This document shows, piece by piece, positions 16,593-25,253 of a stretch of 64,000 bases of DNA (position 1 is the first letter of the stretch; every line of letters begins with the position of its first letter). The position numbers and the translations under genes were made by a program. This stretch comes from JBOGVZ01 sp050692985 (GTDB taxonomy: Bacteria > Actinomycetota > UBA4738 > CALAEC01), in NCBI GenBank assembly GCA_050692985.1, contig JBOGVZ010000046.1:1-64000 (forward strand). Direction: 5' to 3'. The notes below the pieces were generated by a model. The model saw only the letters and a program-made list of their open reading frames with translations, had not been told where the DNA came from and made no database searches.

Positions 16593-17798
16593 GTGCAGGA
16601 CGTCTCGTTCTCCGGGCTGTTCCTGGTGACCGCGGTGGCGTTCGCCTCTCCGATCCTGGCCGGGCTGGTCCCCCGGCTGCGGCTCCCCGACCCGGTGCTG
16701 GAGATCGTGCTGGGGATCCTCATCGGACCGGCCGTCCTGGGATGGGTCTCGGTGGACGGTCCGATCCGCATCCTGTCGCAGATCGGCCTGGCCTTCCTGC
16801 TGTTCCTGGCGGGGTTCGAGATCGACTACCACGAGCTCCACGGCCGCATGCCCCGGATCGCCGCGCTGGCCTTCGCCTTCTCGTTGATGCTGGCGGTGGT
16901 GGCCGGTCTGGGGCTGGCCGCCGGGGGTCTGGTGGAGACCCCCCTGATCGTGGCGGTGATCCTGGTGGCCACCTCGCTGGGGCTGGTGGTCCCGGTCCTG
17001 AAGGACGCCGGCTTCGCCAGGACGGAGTTCGGGCAGCTGGCCCTAGCCGGGGCGTCGATCGCCGAGTTCGGCGCCGTGGTGCTGCTCTCGCTCCTGTTCT
17101 CGACGCACCAGGCCACCGGCACCGGCACCAAGGTGCTGCTGCTGGCGGGGGTGGCCGCGCTGACGCTGCTGGTGGCCCGGGTGCTGGCGCGGGCCGGTCG
17201 GTCGGTGCGGGTCTCCGGGGTGCTGGTGCGGCTGCAGGACACCACGGCCCAGATCCGGATCCGGGCGGCCATGCTGCTCCTGCTGGGGTTCGTGGCCCTC
17301 GTGGAGGGCCTGGGCCAGGAGGCCATCCTGGGGGCCTTCATCGCCGGGGGCATCCTGAAGATCGTCGACCAGGACATGGTCCGGGCCCACCCCATGTTCC
17401 GGATCAAGCTCGACGCCCTGGGCTACGGGTTCCTGATCCCGGTGTTCTTCGTGACCAGCGGGCTGACGTTCGACCTGGCGGCGCTGGCCGACGGGCCTGC
17501 CCTGGCCCGGGTCCCGGTCTTCCTGGTCGTCTTGCTGCTGGTGCGCGGCGTTCCCGCGTTCCTGTACCGCCGCCTGGTGGGGGGCCGCCGGGCGCTGGCC
17601 GCGGGTTTCCTCCAGGCCACCTCGCTCACGTTCATCGTGGCCGCCGCGCAGATCGGGCGCTCGCTGGGCCGCCTCGGCTCGGAGACGGCCGCGGCCCTCA
17701 TCGCTGCCGGCCTGCTGTCGGTGATCCTGTTCCCTCCCTCGGCGCTGGGTCTGCTGCGCCGCCGGGAGGAGACCCGGGACCGGGACGCCCCGGGCTAG
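16593..17798 (+). CDS. Monovalent cation/proton antiporter, CPA2 family (KefB-like)
   Basis: 401 residues, about 12 membrane helices. LRLPDPVLEIVLGILIGPAVLG near residue 30 and LAFLLFLAGFEIDYHEL are the Na+/H+ exchanger (PF00999) signature; ASIAEFGAVVLLSLL replaces the usual double Asp of the ion site. There is no C-terminal TrkA-N domain, so it is the short form. It starts with GTG immediately after the stop of the 6-phosphogluconate dehydrogenase gene. Ion specificity (K+ or Na+) is not readable from the sequence. Confidence 0.88.
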   Translation: MQDVSFSGLFLVTAVAFASPILAGLVPRLRLPDPVLEIVLGILIGPAVLGWVSVDGPIRILSQIGLAFLLFLAGFEIDYHELHGRMPRIAALAFAFSLMLAVVAGLGLAAGGLVETPLIVAVILVATSLGLVVPVLKDAGFARTEFGQLALAGASIAEFGAVVLLSLLFSTHQATGTGTKVLLLAGVAALTLLVARVLARAGRSVRVSGVLVRLQDTTAQIRIRAAMLLLLGFVALVEGLGQEAILGAFIAGGILKIVDQDMVRAHPMFRIKLDALGYGFLIPVFFVTSGLTFDLAALADGPALARVPVFLVVLLLVRGVPAFLYRRLVGGRRALAAGFLQATSLTFIVAAAQIGRSLGRLGSETAAALIAAGLLSVILFPPSALGLLRRREETRDRDAPG

Positions 17799-17838
17799 CC
17801 ACGCCCTCCCGGGGGATCGGTGCCTGACCGGTCGTGGC
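17798..17838. terminator. Candidate bidirectional terminator between the antiporter and DM13 genes
   Basis: GCCACG at 17798-17803 pairs with CGTGGC at 17833-17838; inside, CGGT at 17818-17821 pairs with ACCG at 17827-17830. The site lies between two convergent genes. There is no T-run, and the stems are short, so confidence is modest. Confidence 0.3.
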
Positions 17839-17846
17839 GCCCGGGG

Positions 17847-18455
17847 TCAGCGCAGGGGGGCCACGGCGAACCCGACCGTGAAGCGCCGGCACCACACCAC
17901 CGCGCTCCGGTAGCGGTCGAGGTCGACGTCGGCGGGGATCTCGTAGTTCTGGTCCCCGATGTTCCCCTTGAGCTCCCCGAGGTCGACGAACTCCCGGTCG
18001 TAGCCGCGCCAGTCCTCGCTGGCGGGCTTGGCCGAGAGGTACACACGCAGGTCGGGGCCGTTCGAGGTGCTGAAGCTCTCGAAGCGCAGGAACCGCTTGC
18101 CGCCGGCCAGACGGAGCACCACGGCCCGCCCGGACGACTGGTGCTCCAGGCTGATGAACCGCCCCCGGACCAGGACCTCCGGTCCGGAGGGCTCCGGCTC
18201 GCCCTCGGCCTCGTCCGGTTCCGGCTGGCCTTCATCGTCCCCGTCGTCGCCGGCCACGGCGGCCGAGGCCGGCTCACCGGGCCGGGCCTCGTCCACCCGC
18301 TCTTCGATGAACAGCTTGTGGGGCTCGAACCACAGGACCCCGAAGACCATCAGGCCGATCCCCACCAGGACCACGATCAGGGCGGTCCTGGGGTGGCGGC
18401 GAACCACGCCAGGCAACCACACGTCGGCATCCCTCCTTGCGACCGCGCCGATCAT
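17847..18455 (-). CDS. Membrane-anchored DM13-domain protein
   Basis: 202 residues. One N-terminal membrane helix (TALIVVLVGIGLMVFGVLWF), then an acidic linker of about 45 residues rich in Asp, Glu and Pro, then a DM13 domain: ALVRGRF-like start VLVRGRFISLEHQSSGRAVV, LRFESFSTSNGPDLRVYLS, and the conserved cysteine in AVVWCRRFTVGFAVAPL. DM13 is a predicted redox-type domain of unknown substrate. It is divergent from a two-component regulator, with an inverted repeat in the shared 76-base gap, and is therefore probably in its regulon. Confidence 0.85.
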   Translation of the reverse strand: MIGAVARRDADVWLPGVVRRHPRTALIVVLVGIGLMVFGVLWFEPHKLFIEERVDEARPGEPASAAVAGDDGDDEGQPEPDEAEGEPEPSGPEVLVRGRFISLEHQSSGRAVVLRLAGGKRFLRFESFSTSNGPDLRVYLSAKPASEDWRGYDREFVDLGELKGNIGDQNYEIPADVDLDRYRSAVVWCRRFTVGFAVAPLR

Positions 18456-18479
18456 AGGTCCCCGGACCTTGCCGAATCG

Positions 18480-18525
18480 TTACGGGCGGCTCCGTAAGAC
18501 CTTGGCAACCTGGGTGGGTCACAAT
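18480..18525 (+). promoter_or_regulatory. Inverted repeat and -10 region upstream of the response regulator
   Basis: TTACGG at 18480-18485 and CCGTAA at 18492-18497 form a perfect inverted repeat with a 6-base spacer, in the gap between the DM13 gene and the regulator gene. CACAAT at 18520-18525 is a possible -10, which would start the message at about 18532, exactly at the GTG. A similar GTAA-containing box is found at 20462-20482, so this is a likely regulator-binding site. Confidence 0.45.
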
Positions 18526-18531
18526 GCCCTG

Positions 18532-19218
18532 GTGAGCGCGGGGCCTCGGATCCTGGTGGTGGACGACGAGCCGATCGTCCGGGACGTGCTGTCCCGCTAC
18601 CTCGTTCGAGGGGGCTTCGCCGTGGAGACCGCGGAGGACGGGGTCCAGGCCGTGGAGCGCTTCCACGCCACCGATCCGGACCTGGTGCTGCTGGACCTCA
18701 TGCTGCCCCGCATGGACGGGCTGGAGGTGTTCACCACGATCCGCTCCCGGGCCCCGGTCCCGGTGATCATGCTGACCGCCCGGGGCGAGGAGACCGACCG
18801 CGTGATGGGGCTGGAGCTGGGGGCCGACGACTACGTGACCAAGCCCTTCTCGCCCCGGGAGGTGGTGGCCCGGGTGCGCACCGTGCTCCGCCGGGGACTC
18901 GCCGCCCCCAGGGACGAGGAACCGCTGCGATTCGGCGACCTGGAGGTCGATCCCAGGAGCCGCATCGCGCGGGTCCGGGGACGCGAGGTGGCCCTGACCC
19001 CCAAGGAGTTCGACCTCCTGTCGCTCCTGGCTTCGAACCCGGGCCGGGTCTTCGGCCGGGTGGAGATCCTGGAGGAGCTGTGGGACTTCGCCTTCGATGG
19101 CGATCCCTCCACCGTGACCGTCCACATCCGCCGCCTCCGCGAGAAGGTGGAGGCCGACCCCTCGGCCCCCCGGCACCTGGTCACCGTGTGGGGCGCCGGC
19201 TATCGGTTCGACCAATGA
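18532..19218 (+). CDS. OmpR/PhoB-family response regulator
   Basis: 228 residues. Receiver domain: ILVVDDEPIVRDVLSRYL at the start, phospho-Asp in LVLLDLMLPRMDG near residue 54, and the Lys in DDYVTKPFSPREVVARV. The winged-helix DNA-binding domain ends VTVHIRRLREKVEADP and VWGAGYRFDQ. GTG 18532 fits a leaderless transcript; GTG 18514 is an alternative. Its stop overlaps the kinase start as ATGA. The target genes are inferred to be the flanking DM13 and Spondin_N genes. Confidence 0.95.
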   Translation: MSAGPRILVVDDEPIVRDVLSRYLVRGGFAVETAEDGVQAVERFHATDPDLVLLDLMLPRMDGLEVFTTIRSRAPVPVIMLTARGEETDRVMGLELGADDYVTKPFSPREVVARVRTVLRRGLAAPRDEEPLRFGDLEVDPRSRIARVRGREVALTPKEFDLLSLLASNPGRVFGRVEILEELWDFAFDGDPSTVTVHIRRLREKVEADPSAPRHLVTVWGAGYRFDQ

Positions 19219-20477
19219 GCGCGCTGCGGCCCCTGGCCCTGACGGCGGTGGTGGCCCTGGCGGGGGCGGGCGGCAGTCTCCTGGTCGGGAAGATGGCCGG
19301 GATGCCCGGCGGCGACATCGCCAGGCTGGCGCTGCTCATGCTTCCGGCGGTGGTGGTCACGATCATCTCCGCGGCCGCGGCCCGCCCACTCCTGGCGCGA
19401 GCATCCTTCCGCCAGCGCCTGGTGGCCATCGGGCTGGTCGCGGTGGTGCTGGCCCTGGCGAACCTGGCCGTGCTGGCCGAGCTGATGTTCGTCAGCCGCC
19501 ATGACGCCGCGCTGGTCGGGTTCCTCCTCCTGTACTCGCTGGGGGCGGGGATCGGGGCGTCGGTGGCGCTGGCTCGGGGGCAGGCGACCGCCGTCGAACG
19601 GCTGGCCGGCACCGCGGAGCGACTGGCCGAGGGTGACCTCGATGCCCGGGTGGGAAGCGTGGGCGCGGGCCCCGAGCTCGACGGCCTGGCCGCGGCCATG
19701 GACCGGATGGCCGACCGGGTGCAGCGCTCGATCGCCCGGGAGCGCCGGGCGGAGGCCCAGCGCAGGGACCTCATCACCGCCGTGTCCCACGACCTGCGCA
19801 CGCCCCTGGCCAGCCTCCGGGCCATGGTGGAGGCCATCGACGACCGGGTGGTGGACGACCGCCCCACGCTCCGGAGGTACGCCGCGGAGATGCGACGATC
19901 GATCGACGGCCTCGTCGTCCTGGTCGACGACCTGTTCGAGCTGGCCCAGCTGGACGCCGGGGCCATCGAGATCGAGTCGCAGCGGGCCCGCTTGGCGGAG
20001 GTGGTCCGCTCCGCCCTGGAGGCCTGCCAGGCGCAGGCCCAGGAGAAGGGGCTCGCCGTGGAGCAGCACCTCGACTCCGCCGGCGACGCGCCCTGCTCCC
20101 CCCGCCTGATCCGGGTCCTTCAGAACCTGCTCCAGAACGCCATCCGCCACACCCCCGCCGACGGGACCGTGCGGGTGGAGGCGCATCGAAGGCCGACGGC
20201 GCTGGAGGTCGTGGTCCAGGACTCCGGCGAGGGGATCGGGCCCGGTGAGCTCGACCTGATCTTCGAGCCGTTCTGGCGGGGAGATCCCGCCCGGTCGGGG
20301 GACGGTTCCGGGCTGGGCCTGGCGTTGTCCAAGCGCATCGTGGAGGCCCTGGGCGGAGAGATCCGGGTGCAGAGCCGGCCGTCGGAAGGTTCCCGCTTCG
20401 CGGTCATCCTGCCCGATCGCGGCTCAGCGGGGCCCGAACATTACGCCCGGGTTCAGCGAGACGTAACGGGGCCGTAA
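19215..20477 (+). CDS. Sensor histidine kinase
   Basis: 420 residues. Four hydrophobic segments cover about residues 5-120 with only short loops outside, so it may sense something within the membrane. A HAMP-like stretch (LAEGDLDARVGSVGAGPEL) follows, then the phospho-acceptor motif in ITAVSHDLRTPLASLRAM and an ATPase domain with NLLQNAIRHTP, DSGEGIGPGEL and GSGLGLALSKRIVEALGG. The ATG overlaps the regulator stop. The last 15 codons coincide with the repeat box before the Spondin_N gene. Confidence 0.95.
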   Translation: MSALRPLALTAVVALAGAGGSLLVGKMAGMPGGDIARLALLMLPAVVVTIISAAAARPLLARASFRQRLVAIGLVAVVLALANLAVLAELMFVSRHDAALVGFLLLYSLGAGIGASVALARGQATAVERLAGTAERLAEGDLDARVGSVGAGPELDGLAAAMDRMADRVQRSIARERRAEAQRRDLITAVSHDLRTPLASLRAMVEAIDDRVVDDRPTLRRYAAEMRRSIDGLVVLVDDLFELAQLDAGAIEIESQRARLAEVVRSALEACQAQAQEKGLAVEQHLDSAGDAPCSPRLIRVLQNLLQNAIRHTPADGTVRVEAHRRPTALEVVVQDSGEGIGPGELDLIFEPFWRGDPARSGDGSGLGLALSKRIVEALGGEIRVQSRPSEGSRFAVILPDRGSAGPEHYARVQRDVTGP

Positions 20478-20495
20478 GGGGCGGCCTTCTACCTT
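20462..20495 (+). promoter_or_regulatory. Direct repeat and -10 box upstream of the Spondin_N gene
   Basis: CGTAACGGGGC at 20462-20472 is followed directly by CGTAAGGGGC at 20473-20482, a tandem repeat of 10-11 bases as OmpR-family regulators prefer. TACCTT at 20490-20495 is a possible -10. The kinase stop codon lies inside the second repeat. The GTAA cores recall the inverted repeat at 18480-18497. Confidence 0.45.
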
Positions 20496-20540
20496 CGGGC
20501 CGGCGGTGACGGTCACCGCCATCTGAGGAAGGAGGCCTCC

Positions 20541-21275
20541 ATGGCACGACGGCGCGTTGCGATCCTGTCGCTGATCGCCGCTCTGTGCATCGTGGCCCTG
20601 GCTCCCGTGCCGGCCGCGGGGGCGAACGGGCGCCTGTATCGCGTGACGATCGTGAACCGAACCCACGGGCAGCCCCTGTCGCCGCCGGTGGTGGCCATCC
20701 ACCGGAAGGGGTTCTCCCTGTTCGAGGTTGGCTCGGCCGCGAGCTTCGGGCTGAAGGAGATCGCCGAGAACGGGAACAACGGCCCGATGCTTCAGGCCCT
20801 GGCATCGACCCCGGCCGTGTTCAAGGCCAAGCAAGGGGGAGACGAGCCCCTGGTCCCGGAGGGCACGCCGGGCTCGGCCACGTTCGACGACCGGGTGACC
20901 TTCAAGATCTCGGCTCCCAGGTCGGCGAAGTTCGCCTCGTTCGCCACCATGCTGGTGTGCACGAACGACGGCTTCACCGGAGCCAGCCGCTTCCGGCTGC
21001 CGGCGGAGATCGGAGATCGGACCGTGGTCCGCACGGCCGGCTACGACGCCGGGACCGAGATCAACACCGAGGATTTCGCCGACATGGTTCCTCCGTGCCA
21101 GGAGCTCATCGGGGTCAGCTCCGGGGAGCCGGGCACCGGGACCAGCGACCCGGCCCTGGCCGAGGGAGGGGTCATCACGCATCATCCCGGGATCGAGGGG
21201 ATCGCCGACCTGGTGCCGTCGGTGCACGGGTGGAACGACCCGGCCGCCAGGATCAGCGTGACGCGGATCAGGTAA
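20541..21275 (+). CDS. Secreted Spondin_N-domain protein
   Basis: 244 residues with a signal peptide (basic MARRR, then a hydrophobic core ending near PVPAAGANG). The mature part YRVTIVNRTHGQPLSPPVVA, AIHRKGFSLFEVGSAAS, EIAENGNNGPMLQAL and the later MLVCTNDGFTG match bacterial Spondin_N proteins (PF06468). Function is unknown; several occur with CHRD or DM13 proteins on the cell surface. The ATG has a good AGGAAGGAGG site. It follows the two-component genes and a strong hairpin separates it from folE. Confidence 0.85.
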   Translation: MARRRVAILSLIAALCIVALAPVPAAGANGRLYRVTIVNRTHGQPLSPPVVAIHRKGFSLFEVGSAASFGLKEIAENGNNGPMLQALASTPAVFKAKQGGDEPLVPEGTPGSATFDDRVTFKISAPRSAKFASFATMLVCTNDGFTGASRFRLPAEIGDRTVVRTAGYDAGTEINTEDFADMVPPCQELIGVSSGEPGTGTSDPALAEGGVITHHPGIEGIADLVPSVHGWNDPAARISVTRIR

Positions 21276-21281
21276 GGAGCG

Positions 21282-21332
21282 ATCAGGGTTCGACCGCCGG
21301 TGGCCGCGGAGCTACCGGCGGTCGTCCCTGAT
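21282..21332. terminator. Bidirectional hairpin terminator between Spondin_N gene and folE
   Basis: GACCGCCGGT at 21292-21301 pairs perfectly with ACCGGCGGTC at 21314-21323, and outside it ATCAGGG at 21282-21288 pairs with CCCTGAT at 21326-21332. The folE stop codon overlaps the loop and the first base of the right arm. The genes on both sides converge on it. There is no T-run, as is common in high-GC actinobacteria. Confidence 0.65.
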
Positions 21333-21953
21333 GAGGCCCATCGCCTCGGCGCGGGTGCGGGCATCGGTCTTGAACACCCCGCGCACCGCGGAGGTCACCG
21401 TGACGGTCCCGGGTTTCTTCACCCCGCGCATCGACATGCACAGGTGCTCGGCCTCGACGACCACGAACACCCCTCGAGGCTTCAGTACCCGCTCCAGCAC
21501 GTCGGCGACCTCGGTGGTGAGCCGCTCCTGGACCTGGGGCCGCCGGGCCAGCACGTCCACCAGCCTGGCCAGCTTCGACAGACCGGTGATCCGGCCGTCC
21601 TCGTTCGGCACGTATGCCACGTGCGCCCTCCCGGTGAACGGGACGAGGTGATGCTCACAGAATGCCGACACCGCGATGTCCCGGACCATGATCATCTCAT
21701 CGTGGCCCACGTCGAACACCGCGTCGACCACGGCCTCGGGATCCTCGTGGAGGCCCGAGAACACCTCGCGGTACATCTCGGCGACCCGGCGGGGGGTGTC
21801 CTTCAGGCCGTCGCGGCCGGGGTCCTCGCCGATGCCTTCCAGGATGAGCCGGACGCCTTCCTCGACCTTGTGGAGGTCCACGTCCGCCGAAGGGCTCGGA
21901 GGTCCCGGCCCGGAGCCGGGCGGGGTGGTGCGGTCGTCAGCGGATCCGGCCAC
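21312..21953 (-). CDS. folE: GTP cyclohydrolase I
   Basis: 213 residues from a GTG at 21953 that overlaps the ftsH stop by 17 bases. It makes dihydroneopterin triphosphate from GTP, the first folate step. Zinc and catalytic residues are in FCEHHLVPFTGRAHVAYVP and EAEHLCMSMRGVKKPG; LKDTPRRVAEMYREVFSGL and GLSKLARLVDVLARRPQVQE are typical. The N-terminal 20 residues are not conserved and the start is a choice; an upstream in-frame start at 21998 would extend it further into ftsH. Confidence 0.95.
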   Translation of the reverse strand: MAGSADDRTTPPGSGPGPPSPSADVDLHKVEEGVRLILEGIGEDPGRDGLKDTPRRVAEMYREVFSGLHEDPEAVVDAVFDVGHDEMIMVRDIAVSAFCEHHLVPFTGRAHVAYVPNEDGRITGLSKLARLVDVLARRPQVQERLTTEVADVLERVLKPRGVFVVVEAEHLCMSMRGVKKPGTVTVTSAVRGVFKTDARTRAEAMGLIRDDRR

Positions 21954-23871
21954 GCTTGTCCTTGGGGGCCCGCACGGTCCTCCGGGCCACGGCAACACCG
22001 GACCCCTTCTTCTGCCCGTTCCGTGTGGCGCGCTTGCCGATCCCGTCCAGGATGGCCTGGAGATCCTTGCCCTCGAGGGTCTCGCGCTCGATCAGCGCGG
22101 CGGCGATCTCGTCGAGCTTCTTCCGCTCCTTCTGGAGGATCTCCAGGGCCTCGTCGTGGGCCTCGTCGATCAGCCGGCGGACCTCGGTGTCGATCTCGAA
22201 CGCCAGCTGGTCCGAGTAGTCGGGGTTCGCGGCGAAGTCCCGGCCAAGGAACACCTCGTGCTGGGCCTGTCCCAGGGTGAGCGGCCCCAGCGCGTCGGAC
22301 ATACCGTACTCCGTCACCATCCTGCGGGCCTGCCCGGTGGCCTTGCGGATGTCGTCGCTGGCCCCGGTGGTCATGTCGCCGAGGACCAGCTCTTCGGCAA
22401 CCCGACCTCCGAGGAAGTACGCCAGCTGGTCGATCATCTGCGAGCGGGTGACGTATTGCCGATCCTCCTCGGGGAGAACCATGGTGTATCCGCCGGCGAC
22501 CCCTCGGGGGATGATCGTCACCTTATGCACCGGGTCCACGTTCGGCAGCGCGTGGGCCACCAGCGCGTGCCCGGCCTCGTGGTAGGCGGTGATCCGCTTC
22601 TCCCGGTCGGAGATGACCCGGGTCCGCCGTTCCGGCCCCGCGATGACCCGCTCGACGGCCTCCTCCAGCTCCGCCATGGTGATGGCCCTCTTGCCCCGGC
22701 GGGCCGCCAGGAGCGCGGCCTCGTTGAGCACGTTGGCCAGGTCGGCCCCGGTGAACCCCGGCGTCTGGCGGGCCACCACGTCGAGAGCCACCTCGGGGTC
22801 GAGGGGCTTGCCCCGCGCGTGCACCTTCAGGATCCCCTTCCGCCCCGCGAGGTCGGGGGGGGCGATGACGATCTGGCGGTCGAACCGCCCGGGGCGGAGA
22901 AGGGCGTTGTCGAGGATGTCCGGCCGGTTGGTGGACGCCATCAGGATCACCCCGGTCTTCGTGTCGAAGCCGTCCATCTCCACCAGCAGCTGGTTCAGGG
23001 TCTGCTCGCGCTCGTCGTGCCCGCCGCCCAGGCCCGCGCCACGGTGGCGGCCCACAGCGTCGATCTCGTCGATGAACACGATGGCCGGCGCGGAGGTCTT
23101 GGCCTGCTCGAACAGGTCCCGCACCCGGGCGGCCCCCACGCCCACGAACATCTCCACGAAGTCCGAGCCGGAGATCGAGAAGAACGGGACGCCGGCCTCG
23201 CCGGCCACGGCCCGGGCCAGCAGGGTCTTCCCGGTGCCGGGCGGGCCGTACAGCAGCACGCCCTTCGGGATCTTGGCCCCCATGGCCTGGAACTTCACCG
23301 GGTTCTCCAGGTACTCCTTGACCTCCCGGAGCTCCTCGATGGCCTCGTCCACCCCGGCCACGTCGTCGAAGGTGGTCTTGGGGGTGTCCTTGGTGACCTG
23401 ACGGGCCTTGGCCTTGCCGAACGACAGCACCCGGCCCCCGCCGCCCTGGCTCTGGCGCATCAGGAAGATGATGAACCCGAAGATCAGCACGAACGGAAGG
23501 ATGTTCAGCAGCACCCCGACGACCGCGGAACCCTTCTGGGAATCGGCGGAGACGTCGACGTCGGCCTGCTGGAGCGTCTTGATCAGCTCCTCCTGGCCGG
23601 CCACGGCGTAGGCGGTCTCGTATGGCTCGCCGTTCGACAGCCTGCCGACCACCACCTGGTCGCGCTCGCGGAACTCGGCGGTCTCCACCTGACCCTCGGC
23701 GGCGAGCTGCTGGAGCTCGGTGAAGTTCGGCCGGTTCGGCTGCGGCTCGCTGCGGAACAGGCTCAGGAACAGCCACAGGCCCAGCAGCACCACCAGCAGG
23801 TAGATGGCGGGACCACGGAGGATGCGACGGACCTTGGGATCGCCGGGTTTCGTGGGGTTCTCCTTTCGCAC
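21937..23871 (-). CDS. ftsH: ATP-dependent zinc metalloprotease FtsH
   Basis: 644 residues. Two membrane helices (about 19-40 and 118-138) flank an outside domain. The AAA module has Walker A LLYGPPGTGKTLLARAVAG, Walker B IVFIDEIDAVG and the second region of homology with RPGRFDRQI. The protease zinc site is HEAGHALVAHAL (HEAGH) with the third ligand in the region EELVLGDMTTGASDD. It degrades membrane and short-lived cytosolic proteins. The GTG at 23871 has no clear ribosome-binding site. folE follows with overlap. Confidence 0.97.
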   Translation of the reverse strand: MRKENPTKPGDPKVRRILRGPAIYLLVVLLGLWLFLSLFRSEPQPNRPNFTELQQLAAEGQVETAEFRERDQVVVGRLSNGEPYETAYAVAGQEELIKTLQQADVDVSADSQKGSAVVGVLLNILPFVLIFGFIIFLMRQSQGGGGRVLSFGKAKARQVTKDTPKTTFDDVAGVDEAIEELREVKEYLENPVKFQAMGAKIPKGVLLYGPPGTGKTLLARAVAGEAGVPFFSISGSDFVEMFVGVGAARVRDLFEQAKTSAPAIVFIDEIDAVGRHRGAGLGGGHDEREQTLNQLLVEMDGFDTKTGVILMASTNRPDILDNALLRPGRFDRQIVIAPPDLAGRKGILKVHARGKPLDPEVALDVVARQTPGFTGADLANVLNEAALLAARRGKRAITMAELEEAVERVIAGPERRTRVISDREKRITAYHEAGHALVAHALPNVDPVHKVTIIPRGVAGGYTMVLPEEDRQYVTRSQMIDQLAYFLGGRVAEELVLGDMTTGASDDIRKATGQARRMVTEYGMSDALGPLTLGQAQHEVFLGRDFAANPDYSDQLAFEIDTEVRRLIDEAHDEALEILQKERKKLDEIAAALIERETLEGKDLQAILDGIGKRATRNGQKKGSGVAVARRTVRAPKDKRGRIR

Positions 23872-23963
23872 CCGGGAGCCGGCGGGCTCCCTCCACCCTC
23901 GGGCGATGGTAGCACAGGGCTCGTGAAGACCCCCGTCCCCTTCGTCGTCGCATACTGACCGCC

Positions 23964-25253
23964 GTGGCCGACGAGCCCCTCACTCCCTCGCCGACGCTCC
24001 CCGGCGATGCCGGAGCCCCCCGGGTCCCAGCCGCGGAAGGGCGTCGAGGGCTCCTCCGGATCAGAGACTTCCGGCTGATCCTGGGGGCGTTCGGCGTCTC
24101 CACCTTCGGCGACGATCTGGCCCTGGTGGCCCTGACGATCAAGGTGGCCGACCTCACCGGGTCCGGCCTGGCGGTCTCCGGGCTGCTGCTGGCCGGGCTG
24201 CTCCCCACGATCCTGATGGCCCCCGTGGCCGGGCTCGTGGTCGACCGCCGGGAAGGCGTCCGGGTCCTGGTCGTGGCGAACCTGGTCCAGGCCGGCGTGG
24301 CCGTGGGCCTGGCGTGGGCGGAGACCTATCCGCTGATCGTGACCCTGACGTTCCTGCTGTCGACCGCCGCCGCGTTCGACCGACCGGCCCTGTTCGCGCT
24401 GATCCCCCGCACGGTCGGCGAGGATCGCACCCAGCCGGCGAACGCGTACCTCGAGCTGTCCCGCTACGTCGGCGGGGCCCTGGGCCCGGTGGCGGCCGGG
24501 GCCCTGGCCGCCGGGGTGGGGCTCCGGGTGGCGCTGCTCGTGGACGCGGCCACGTTCGCGGTGGTGGCGGTGGCCGCCGGCTTCCTCCGCACCCGCCGGC
24601 CACCCCGGCCCGGAGCGGCCAGGGCCCGGGGCCGGGAGGCCCGGGAGGGCGTGGCGTTCGTGGCCCGGGACCGGGTCCTGCGACTGACCTTCGTGGTCCT
24701 GGCGGCCGCCGTGGTGTTCGCGGCCATCGACAACGTGGCCGCCGTGTTCTTCGCCCGCGGCGACCTGGGAGCCGGGGACCTGGGCTTCGGCCTGCTGCTG
24801 ACGGCCTGGGTGGGCGGGATGGTGGTGGGCGCCGTGGTCACCGGACGTCGCATCCCCGGGGGGCGGCTGGCCATCGCCGTGCTGTGGTCCACGGCCGTGG
24901 GCGGGGCCGCCGTGGCGGTGGCCGCCGGTGCGGCCGTCCTGGGGGTGGCGCTGGCGATGTTCGCGCTCGGCGGCGTGGCGAACGGCCTCCAGAACGTGGC
25001 CATGCGAACGCTGATGCACCACAGGGTCCCCGAGGCCCTGCGGGGACGGGTCTTCGCGGCCTACGCGGCCCTGATGTCTGGCGCCCAGATCGTGGCCCTG
25101 GGGCTGGGAGGGCTCCTGGTGACCTGGATCGGCGCCCGCGGGGCGCTGCTGCTGGCGGGCGGAGGCGGCCTGGTGGCCGGGCTGGCCGGCACCCTCCTGT
25201 ACCACCGGATCCCCCGGTCGGCCCGGGGATCCGTCCCCGGCCCGGAGGCCTAG
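23964..25253 (+). CDS. MFS transporter (MFS_3/enterobactin exporter-like)
   Basis: 429 residues with about 12 membrane helices. GAFGVSTFGDDLALVALTIK near the start and LAPVAGLVVDRREGVRVLV, the loop between helices 2 and 3 (DRR), are typical of MFS_3 efflux-type carriers. Substrate is unknown. The GTG at 23964 follows CATACT at 23951-23956 by 7 bases, suggesting a leaderless message. The gene is divergent from ftsH and overlaps the end of hpt by 4 bases tail to tail. A related MFS domain is fused to dTMP kinase at 33185-35356. Confidence 0.88.
   Translation: MADEPLTPSPTLPGDAGAPRVPAAEGRRGLLRIRDFRLILGAFGVSTFGDDLALVALTIKVADLTGSGLAVSGLLLAGLLPTILMAPVAGLVVDRREGVRVLVVANLVQAGVAVGLAWAETYPLIVTLTFLLSTAAAFDRPALFALIPRTVGEDRTQPANAYLELSRYVGGALGPVAAGALAAGVGLRVALLVDAATFAVVAVAAGFLRTRRPPRPGAARARGREAREGVAFVARDRVLRLTFVVLAAAVVFAAIDNVAAVFFARGDLGAGDLGFGLLLTAWVGGMVVGAVVTGRRIPGGRLAIAVLWSTAVGGAAVAVAAGAAVLGVALAMFALGGVANGLQNVAMRTLMHHRVPEALRGRVFAAYAALMSGAQIVALGLGGLLVTWIGARGALLLAGGGGLVAGLAGTLLYHRIPRSARGSVPGPEA

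Noticed and set aside
21954..21998. Longer folE from 21998
   Set aside because: It would overlap ftsH by 62 bases and add no conserved residues; GTG 21953 with a 17-base overlap is more plausible.
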